Of a DNA stretch of 64,000 nucleotides, positions 58,332 to 64,000 are shown piece after piece. The DNA is taken from positions 105,354 through 169,353 of the forward strand of contig NZ_NIWD01000007.1 of the NCBI RefSeq assembly GCF_002277025.1. The letters run 5' to 3'. Source of the stretch: Sphingopyxis sp. GW247-27LB (GTDB lineage: Bacteria > Pseudomonadota > Alphaproteobacteria > Sphingomonadales > Sphingomonadaceae). How positions within the stretch are numbered: the first letter of the stretch is position 1; each line of letters opens with the position of its first letter. Under the pieces are notes generated by a model. That model was not told the DNA's origin. It saw only the letters and a program-made list of their open reading frames with translations, and did no database searches. The translations under genes were made by a program, and so were the position numbers.

Positions 58332-59716
58332 GCGCGGGCGGCCAGTTTTTCCAACAACTCCCGCCCGAACTCGGTCAGCGTGTCGTCGCGCGCGCCGAGG
58401 ATCAGGATGCGGTCGCCCGGCTTTGCCGCGTCGAGCATCGCCGCGCCGCATTCGGCGCGGGTCGTCAGATGCACCGCGTCGCCGCCACCGCCGACGATAT
58501 CGGCGACCAGCGCCTCGCTGCCGGTGCTGCGGTCGACGGTGCCGCCGAAATAGGCGGGATCGCTGACATAGAGCTTGTCGCCGTCGCGCATCCCCTTGGC
58601 GAAGCTCGCGGCGAGTTCCTTGCCCATCTGGCGGAGCGGGCCATAGCCGTGGGGCTGGAAGAAGAGCAGGGCGCGGCCCGGCAGTTCGGCGACGGCGGCG
58701 AGCGTCGCGGCGACCTTGTCGGGGTTGTGCGCGAAATCGTCGATGACGGTGACGCCGCTCGCCTGGCCCAGCACTTCGTAGCGGCGCGCAAGACCGGCGA
58801 AATCGGCGAGCGCGGCGACCGACTGGGCGACCGGGATGTTCACCGCGCGCGCCGCCGCGATGGCGGCGAGGGCGTTGGCGGCATTGTGCCGGCCGGGCAT
58901 CCGCAGCCGGACTTCATGCCGGTCGCCGGCGAAATGGACCGCGAAGCGGCACCCGTCGGCCAGCGCCTCGAAGTCGCTGCCCCGAACCGCCGCGGCCTCC
59001 GAAAAGCCGAAGCGCAGGACATTAGCGCCTGCGAGGAGCGGTGCCGACTCCGCGTCGTCGGCGTTGATCACCGCGACGCGCGCCTTCGCGGCGAAATCGC
59101 CGAACAGCCGGTGCAGTTCGGCCAGGCTCTTGTGGTCGAGGCTGATGTTGGTGACCACCGCGACGTCGGGGCGATAGAGCGCGATCGAGCCGTCGCTCTC
59201 GTCGACCTCGCTGACGTAGGTGGCGGCGTCGCCGACCAGCGCGCTCGCGAAGGGCGTGTCGGCGCCCGCGAAATTGCGCATCACCGCGCCGTTCATCACG
59301 GTCGGCTTGCGGCCCGCGCTTTCGAGAATCCAGCCGATCATGCCGGTGACGGTCGACTTGCCGCTCGTGCCGCCGACGCCGATCGCCCGTTCGGCATCGT
59401 TGAACAGCGCGGCGTTGAGGTCGGCGCGGGTCAGGCGCGGCAGGCCGAGCGCGTTCGCCGCCGCGACGTCGGGAACGCTGTCCTCGACCGCGGCGGATGC
59501 GACGAGCGTCTGGCCCGCCGCGACGCCGCTGCCGTCCTGCGGGAACAGCGCGATGCCGCGGCTTGCGATCCAGCCGAACTTGTCCGTCGATCGCCCCTGG
59601 TCGCGGCTGCGGTCGGAGCCCGAAACGGCGCTTCCGCGCGCCGCGACGATCATCGCCAGCGGCAACATGCCCGACCCGCCAATGCCGCAGAAGAAATAGG
59701 ATTTGTTTTCGGCCAT
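58328..59716 (-). CDS. Mur ligase family protein (MurC/Mpl-like)
   Basis: A 462-residue ligase. The N-terminal nucleotide domain starts FFCGIGGSGMLPLAMIV, as in MurC and Mpl. The ATP loop is GTSGKST at 116-122. The central and C-terminal domains include the Glu in VSEVDESDGSI, RMPGRHNAANALAAIAAA and DDFAHNPDK. Typical MurC would have GTHGKT and DYGHHP, so this is a divergent member. An LD-carboxypeptidase is divergent from it, which suggests murein recycling (Mpl-like), though MurC-like synthesis cannot be excluded. Confidence 0.85.
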   Translation of the reverse strand: MAENKSYFFCGIGGSGMLPLAMIVAARGSAVSGSDRSRDQGRSTDKFGWIASRGIALFPQDGSGVAAGQTLVASAAVEDSVPDVAAANALGLPRLTRADLNAALFNDAERAIGVGGTSGKSTVTGMIGWILESAGRKPTVMNGAVMRNFAGADTPFASALVGDAATYVSEVDESDGSIALYRPDVAVVTNISLDHKSLAELHRLFGDFAAKARVAVINADDAESAPLLAGANVLRFGFSEAAAVRGSDFEALADGCRFAVHFAGDRHEVRLRMPGRHNAANALAAIAAARAVNIPVAQSVAALADFAGLARRYEVLGQASGVTVIDDFAHNPDKVAATLAAVAELPGRALLFFQPHGYGPLRQMGKELAASFAKGMRDGDKLYVSDPAYFGGTVDRSTGSEALVADIVGGGGDAVHLTTRAECGAAMLDAAKPGDRILILGARDDTLTEFGRELLEKLAARA

Positions 59717-59801
59717 CGCGCGGCGTTATGGCTTCGGTGAAAGGTTTGCAACCAGGGCGACAAGCCCTCGCTACGCGGAAAGGACATGAATGCCCCGGCA
59801 T

Positions 59802-59876
59802 CGTCACCCCGGACTTGATCCGGGGTCTGCCTGTCTTGAAGGAAAAGGCGGATCCCGGGTCAAGCCCGGGATGACG
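59802..59876. repeat. Complete family C intergenic repeat
   Basis: cgtcaccccggacttgatcc and its inverted mate gggtcaagcccgggatgacg enclose about 35 bases. It lies between the divergent Mur ligase and LD-carboxypeptidase genes. Half of it recurs at 34043-34070. Confidence 0.8.
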
Positions 59877-59890
59877 AAGGAAGCGGGTGC

Positions 59891-60721
59891 GTGATGCGCA
59901 TCGGAATCATTGCCCCCTCCACCCCCATCCTCCCCGACGACGCCGAAGCCGTGCGCGCGATCGCGGCGCTCGGTTATCCGGGCGTGGAGCTCGTCTTCGA
60001 CGAACAATGCTTCGCGGTGCACGGCCATTTCGCCGGCGAGGATGGGCATCGCTTCGCCGCGCTCGTCGAGATGGCGAACCGTGCCGACATCGACGCGGTC
60101 TGGTTCGCGCGCGGGGGCTATGGGGCGTGCCGGATCGCCGAGGATGCGGTCGCGGCGATGACCCCTGCGGCGCGCGGCAAGGCGTTCCTCGGCTATTCGG
60201 ACCAGGGCAATCTGCTCGCCTGCCTCTATCGCGAAGGCTTCGACCATGTCGCGCACGGGCCGATGGTCGCCGACATCCGCCGCGACGGCGGCGATGCCGC
60301 GGTGCTGCGCGCGCTCGACTGGCTCGTCGCGCGGGATCCGGCGGCGTGTGAAGCGGGGCTGGAGCATGGCGCGCGCCATGCCGCGTTCAACCTGATGACG
60401 CTGTCGATGCTGCTCGGCACCCCGCTCGAACCCGACCTGGCGGGGCATGTGCTGCTGGTCGAGGAGGTGAGCGAATATCTCTACGCCTTCGATCGCGCCT
60501 TCTTCCATGTCGCGACCGCGCTGGCGCCGCGCGGGCTTGCCGGTATCCGCCTCGGCCGCGTCAGCGATATTCCCGAGAACGACCGGCCCTTCGGCATGGA
60601 GGCCGAGGAGATCGCGCGCGGCTGGTGCGCGCGCACCGGGATCGCGTGGCTCGGCCGCGCCGATATCGGCCACGACGCGGCGAACAAGGTCGTGCCCTTC
60701 GGCTTGCATCGCGCCGGGTGA
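59891..60721 (+). CDS. LD-carboxypeptidase, S66 family
   Basis: A 276-residue enzyme of the MccF/LdcA type. The nucleophile Ser is in FLGYSDQGN near 102, with ARGGYGACR as the preceding loop, and the Glu and His of the triad lie in LLVEEVSEYLYAFDR and KVVPFGLHRAG. It cuts the link between L- and D-residues in murein peptides in the cytoplasm, supplying tripeptide. The start may be the GTG at 59891 or the ATG at 59894. It is divergent from the Mur ligase. Confidence 0.9.
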   Translation: MMRIGIIAPSTPILPDDAEAVRAIAALGYPGVELVFDEQCFAVHGHFAGEDGHRFAALVEMANRADIDAVWFARGGYGACRIAEDAVAAMTPAARGKAFLGYSDQGNLLACLYREGFDHVAHGPMVADIRRDGGDAAVLRALDWLVARDPAACEAGLEHGARHAAFNLMTLSMLLGTPLEPDLAGHVLLVEEVSEYLYAFDRAFFHVATALAPRGLAGIRLGRVSDIPENDRPFGMEAEEIARGWCARTGIAWLGRADIGHDAANKVVPFGLHRAG

Positions 60722-60765
60722 GCGAATAGGCGCGGGCCTGATAGAGAACAGGCAGGGGACGCAAT

Positions 60766-61704
60766 ATGCGCGCATTCATCTTTCCGGGTCAGGGCAGCCA
60801 GGCGGTCGGCATGGGCAAGGCGCTTGCCGACGCCTCGCCCGTCGCGCGCGAGGTGTTCCAGGAGGTCGACGAGGCGCTCGGCCAAAAGCTGTTCCAGCTG
60901 ATGAGCGAAGGCCCCGAGGATCAGCTCACCCTCACCGAGAACGCCCAGCCCGCGATCATGGCGAACGCGATCGCGACCTTGCGCGTGCTCGAAAAGGAGG
61001 GCGGCGTGACGCTCGCCGCCGCGGCCGATTATGTCGCGGGCCACAGCCTCGGCGAATATAGCGCGCTCTGCGCCGCCGGCGCCTTCGACCTCGCGACCAC
61101 CGCGCGCCTTCTGAAGACGCGCGGGCAGGCGATGCAGGCGGCGGTGCCCGTCGGCGTCGGCGCGATGGCGGCGCTGCTCGGCGCCGACATCGAGACGGCG
61201 CAGAAGCTCGCCGACGCCGCGGCCGAGGGCGAGGTCTGCACCGTCGCCAACGACAACGACCCGTCGCAGGTCGTGATCTCGGGCCACAAGGGCGCGGTCG
61301 AGCGCGCGGTCGCGCTGGTCAAGGATTATGGCATCAAGCGCGGCGTGCTGCTCCCCGTCTCGGCCCCCTTCCACTGCCCGCTGATGCAGCCCGCCGCCGA
61401 CGCGATGGCCGAGGCACTCGGCGCCAACCCGCCTGCCGCGCCGCTGGTGCCGGTGGTCGCGAACGTGACGGCGAGCCCGGTCAGCGACCCCGACGCGATC
61501 CGCGACCTGCTCGTCGCCCAAGTCACCGGCCGCGTCCGCTGGCGCGAGAGCGTCGGCACGATGGAGGATATCGGCGTCGACCGCTTCGTCGAACTCGGCG
61601 GCAAGGTCCTCTCCCCGATGGTCAAGCGCAGCGCGTCGGGCGAGGTCGAGACGGTCAGCCTGCTGTCGATGGACGACATCGAGGCGCTGCTGAAGGCGCT
61701 TTGA
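60766..61704 (+). CDS. fabD: Malonyl CoA-acyl carrier protein transacylase
   Basis: A 312-residue enzyme of usual size with MRAFIFPGQGSQAVGMG at the start and the nucleophile Ser94 in GHSLGEYSA. Active-site Arg and His are in LKTRGQAMQ and SAPFHCPLM. It moves malonyl from CoA to ACP for fatty-acid synthesis. fabG follows on the same strand, but an inverted-repeat element with a nuclease-like gene lies between them. Confidence 0.97.
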   Translation: MRAFIFPGQGSQAVGMGKALADASPVAREVFQEVDEALGQKLFQLMSEGPEDQLTLTENAQPAIMANAIATLRVLEKEGGVTLAAAADYVAGHSLGEYSALCAAGAFDLATTARLLKTRGQAMQAAVPVGVGAMAALLGADIETAQKLADAAAEGEVCTVANDNDPSQVVISGHKGAVERAVALVKDYGIKRGVLLPVSAPFHCPLMQPAADAMAEALGANPPAAPLVPVVANVTASPVSDPDAIRDLLVAQVTGRVRWRESVGTMEDIGVDRFVELGGKVLSPMVKRSASGEVETVSLLSMDDIEALLKAL

Positions 61705-62151
61705 GGTTCACGCGGAGACGCGGAGGCGCGGAGATTATGGCGCGAGACATTGATGAAGTGAGCGGCGATGTTCTGGATTTGTCGCTCCGCGTACATCGCG
61801 ATCTTGGCCCCGGCCTTCTGGAAAGCGTCTACGAAACCATATTGGCCGGCAAGCTTGCGGCAGCGGGATATAAAGTCGATCGGCAGAAGCCGATCGACAT
61901 CCTGTTTGAAGATATGCGTTTCGATGCTGCATTTCGGATCGACCTGCTGGTGGATGACCGGCTTCTGGTCGAGATAAAGTCGGTCGAACGTCTGAATGCG
62001 GCGCATGGCAAACAGCTATTGACCTATCTTCGCCTGACGGGCCACTCGGTCGGGCTTCTCATCAATTTCGGTGGCGCGACGCTCAAGGAAGGCGTCCGTC
62101 GCATCGTCAACGATCATAAACCCTCCGCGTCTCCGCGTCTCCGCGTGAACC
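61705..62151. mobile_element. Inverted-repeat element with a PD-(D/E)XK gene
   Basis: Ends at 61705-61733 and 62123-62151 are inverted copies of 29 bases with one mismatch, and both are identical to the inner ends of the empty element at 45288-45446. It starts one base after the fabD stop codon. The gene fills the interior and uses bases of the right end for its last 11 codons. The left end supplies a ggag four bases before the gene start. Mobility has not been shown; it is inferred from the repeated ends and the split fab pair. Confidence 0.7.
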
Positions 62152-62156
62152 GGTAA
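61737..62156 (+). CDS. GxxExxY protein, PD-(D/E)XK nuclease superfamily
   Basis: A 139-residue protein. The name-giving motif is G26-LL-E29-SV-Y32. The nuclease core follows as FRIDLLVDDRLLVEIK with Asp69, Glu79 and Lys81 in the D...ExK order, so an active site is possible. Residues 129-139 (PSASPRLRVNR) are encoded by the right inverted repeat. A longer reading from a TTG at 61701 overlaps the fabD stop and would add repeat-coded residues; the ATG at 61737 is preferred. The biochemical role of this family is not established. Confidence 0.88.
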   Translation: MARDIDEVSGDVLDLSLRVHRDLGPGLLESVYETILAGKLAAAGYKVDRQKPIDILFEDMRFDAAFRIDLLVDDRLLVEIKSVERLNAAHGKQLLTYLRLTGHSVGLLINFGGATLKEGVRRIVNDHKPSASPRLRVNR

Positions 62157-62173
62157 AACAGGAGTTCTCGAAT

Positions 62174-62914
62174 ATGTTCGATCTCACCGGCATGACCGCC
62201 CTCGTCACCGGCGCCTCGGGGGGCATCGGCTCGGCCATCGCGCAGGCGCTCGCGGCGCAGGGCGCGCGGCTCGCGGTGTCGGGCTCCAACGCCGAGAAGC
62301 TGGGTGCCTTTCGCGATACGCTCGGCGGCGACCATGTCGCGCTGCCGTGCAACCTTGGCGACGCGGCCGCGGTCGATGCGCTGGTGCCCTCGGCGGTCGA
62401 GGCGCTGGGGCAGCTCGATATCCTCGTCAACAACGCCGGCGTGACGCGCGACAATCTGATCCTGCGGATGAAGGACGAGGAGTGGTCCGACGTCATCCGC
62501 ATCAACCTCGAAGCGAATTTCCGCCTCGCGCGCGCCGCCGCCAAGCCGATGATGAAGGCGCGTTTCGGGCGCATCGTCTCGATCACCAGCGTCGTCGGCG
62601 CGACGGGCAACCCGGGGCAGGCCAATTATGCCGCGTCGAAAGCGGGCGTCACCGGCATGACCAAGGCACTGGCGCAGGAGCTTGCGAGCCGGGGCGTCAC
62701 CGTGAACTGCGTCGCGCCGGGCTTCATCGCCACCGCGATGACCGACGACCTGCCCGATGCGCAGAAGGAAGCGCTGAACCAGCGTATTCCCGCGGGCCGG
62801 ATGGGCGAGGGCAGCGACATCGCCGCCGCGGTCGTCTATCTCGCATCGAAGGAGGCCGGCTACGTCACCGGCCAGACCATCCATGTGAACGGCGGGATGG
62901 CCATGCTGTCCTGA
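62174..62914 (+). CDS. fabG: 3-oxoacyl-ACP reductase
   Basis: A 246-residue SDR with TGASGGIGSAIA at about 12-23, NNAGVTRDNL at 86-95, Ser139, Tyr152 and Lys156 (YAASK). The NAGVTRDNLILRM and NPGQANYAASKAG motifs are typical of FabG of fatty-acid synthesis. It reduces 3-oxoacyl-ACP with NADPH. aggagt lies before the ATG, and it has its own start region after the inverted-repeat element. Confidence 0.97.
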   Translation: MFDLTGMTALVTGASGGIGSAIAQALAAQGARLAVSGSNAEKLGAFRDTLGGDHVALPCNLGDAAAVDALVPSAVEALGQLDILVNNAGVTRDNLILRMKDEEWSDVIRINLEANFRLARAAAKPMMKARFGRIVSITSVVGATGNPGQANYAASKAGVTGMTKALAQELASRGVTVNCVAPGFIATAMTDDLPDAQKEALNQRIPAGRMGEGSDIAAAVVYLASKEAGYVTGQTIHVNGGMAMLS

Positions 62915-62922
62915 ACGCGAAC

Positions 62923-62953
62923 GGGCCGGACCCGGTCGAACCGGATCCGGCCC
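62923..62953. terminator. GC-rich hairpin after fabG
   Basis: gggccggacccgg and ccggatccggccc can pair around a 5-base loop with one bulge. No T-run follows on either strand, so it may be a weak or Rho-assisted terminator between the convergent fabG and receptor genes. Confidence 0.4.
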
Positions 62954-62975
62954 TCGGGACGAGCGGAGAGAGGGG

Positions 62976-64000
62976 TCAGAAGCTCGCCCGGGCCGTCAGG
63001 CGGAAATCGCGTCCCGCCAGCGGCACATAATCCTTGGTGAAGCTGGCATGGCGGCGTGCCTCGACGTCGAAGATATTGTTCGCCGACAGGCTCAAGGTCA
63101 GGTGCCGCGCATCGGGGAGCGGCCGCCAGCTGAGCGAGGCGTTGACGAGCGTGAAGCCGTCGGTCGGGGTTTCGAACTGCGCGACGCGGGCCTGGTCGTC
63201 GGTCCATTCGACCTCGACGCGCGCGTCGAGCCGTTCGCTCTGCGCCTCGAGACCGCCCAGCACGCGCAGCGGGGGAATCCGCGGCACGTTGCGATCGAGC
63301 CCCGCGCCCTTGATCTTCGCGCGCGTCATGTCGGCGGTCACGTCGCCGACGATGTTGAAGCCGCCGATCTGCGCCAGCCGCGCGCTCGCCTCGGCCTCGA
63401 AGCCGTAGACGCGCGCGTCGCGCTGGAAATACTGGAAGACGGGCAGCTCGTCCTCTTCGGCGCCGGTCGCCGCCGAATAGATGAAATTGTCGAACCAGTT
63501 CGAATAGCCGGTGAGGCTGAGGTTGAACGCGTCGGACTTGAGCTTGAACGACGCTTCGGCGCCCCAGTTCGATTCGCGCTTGAGGTTCGGATCGCCGACC
63601 TCGAAGCTCTGCGTCGCGATGTGCGGGCCGTTGGAGAGCAGTTCCTCGGCCGACGGCGCGCGAACCGCACGCGAGGCCGAAATGCCGAATTTCGCGCCCT
63701 CGAAAATGTCATAGGTCACGCCGAGAGCGCCCGAGAAGCTGTCGAAATCGCGATCGAAGCCGACCGTCTGTGCGCGAACGCTGGTCTTTTCATAGCGCGC
63801 CGCGGCTTCGAGCCCGAGCGGGCCCGCCGTATATTCCTGCAGCGTGAAAAGCGCGAACTGGTCGGTCAGGTTGCGCGGCACGAACGCCTCTTCGCCGACC
63901 GCGTTGAAGTCGCGATGGCTGTACTGCACGCCGCTCGCCCCGCGCCAGCCGCCACGGTCGTTCTGGGCCAGCTCGATCCGGCTTTCGACGCCCTGGTTGG
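62976..64000 (-). CDS. TonB-dependent receptor, C-terminal part, cut by the window edge
   Basis: At least 341 residues of the outer-membrane barrel. Typical pieces are FGISASRAVRAPSAEELLSNGPH, ANPSFEVGD-like AVGDPNLKRESNWGAEASFKLK, GYSNWFDNFIY, and the last strand DFRLTARASF ending in Phe, as required for barrel insertion. The plug domain and TonB box lie beyond the window. The ligand is unknown; no siderophore or heme genes are nearby. A start inside the window at 63929 is not real because the frame continues upstream. Confidence 0.9.
   Translation of the reverse strand, partial: NQGVESRIELAQNDRGGWRGASGVQYSHRDFNAVGEEAFVPRNLTDQFALFTLQEYTAGPLGLEAAARYEKTSVRAQTVGFDRDFDSFSGALGVTYDIFEGAKFGISASRAVRAPSAEELLSNGPHIATQSFEVGDPNLKRESNWGAEASFKLKSDAFNLSLTGYSNWFDNFIYSAATGAEEDELPVFQYFQRDARVYGFEAEASARLAQIGGFNIVGDVTADMTRAKIKGAGLDRNVPRIPPLRVLGGLEAQSERLDARVEVEWTDDQARVAQFETPTDGFTLVNASLSWRPLPDARHLTLSLSANNIFDVEARRHASFTKDYVPLAGRDFRLTARASF

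Overview
The window is 64 kb of high-GC chromosomal DNA. It most resembles an alphaproteobacterium of the order Sphingomonadales (Sphingopyxis/Sphingomonas-like). Grounds: an RcdA (DUF1465) cell-cycle adaptor beside two YdcH genes, an alpha-type DksA with a decayed zinc finger, UrcA and DUF3008 proteins, a class Ia ribonucleotide reductase, a long acidic L9 tail and many GC-rich palindromic intergenic repeats. The genus is inferred from gene content alone. No rRNA, tRNA, CRISPR array or intact insertion sequence was seen.

Layout. 0.1-6.7 kb: SDR/HxlR divergent pair, methyltransferase-like membrane protein, UrcA/LysR divergent pair, dnaN and a sugar dehydrogenase. 7-14.7 kb: diguanylate cyclase, a peptidase/NlpC/argC run, then a lipoprotein-SDR-DUF3008 stress-like run. 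14.7-21.8 kb: Baeyer-Villiger type monooxygenase, a NUDIX-DUF47 fusion with a Pit phosphate permease, DUF4403 and a TPR-like protein. 21.8-27.7 kb: rimO, DUF423, a K+ channel, surE-serS, and an AHSA1/ArsR pair. 27.8-34 kb: a serine-repeat PEP-CTERM-like protein, dksA, PilZ, two YdcH genes, rcdA, and two paralogous membrane proteins around an HTH gene. 34.07-35.6 kb: an AT-rich island with one P-loop ATPase and a tandem 18-bp repeat. 35.9-40 kb: nrdB-nrdA with paired NrdR-like boxes, then repeat-rich DNA and a 20-codon micro-gene. 40.1-42.4 kb: a CHASE2-EAL gene split by an in-frame amber codon. 42.5-56.6 kb: acyl-CoA dehydrogenase, Sua5, an EamA transporter, transglutaminase-like protein, SDR, a carboxyltransferase beta subunit, a LytTR/acyltransferase divergent pair and an S41 peptidase behind a BlaI-type operator. 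56.6-64 kb: rpsF-rpsR-rplI, a Mur ligase opposite an LD-carboxypeptidase, fabD and fabG separated by an inverted-repeat element with a PD-(D/E)XK gene, and the end of a TonB receptor.

Strongest candidates for something undescribed. (1) Two elements share the same 29-bp inverted repeats. One (61705-62151) carries a GxxExxY PD-(D/E)XK gene and separates fabD from fabG. The other (45288-45446) is short and empty and exactly fills the gap between two stop codons. They look like an autonomous/non-autonomous pair. (2) The AT-rich ATPase island. (3) A family of intergenic repeats whose central stem changes sequence between copies while keeping its pairing. (4) The Trp/Gly micro-gene.
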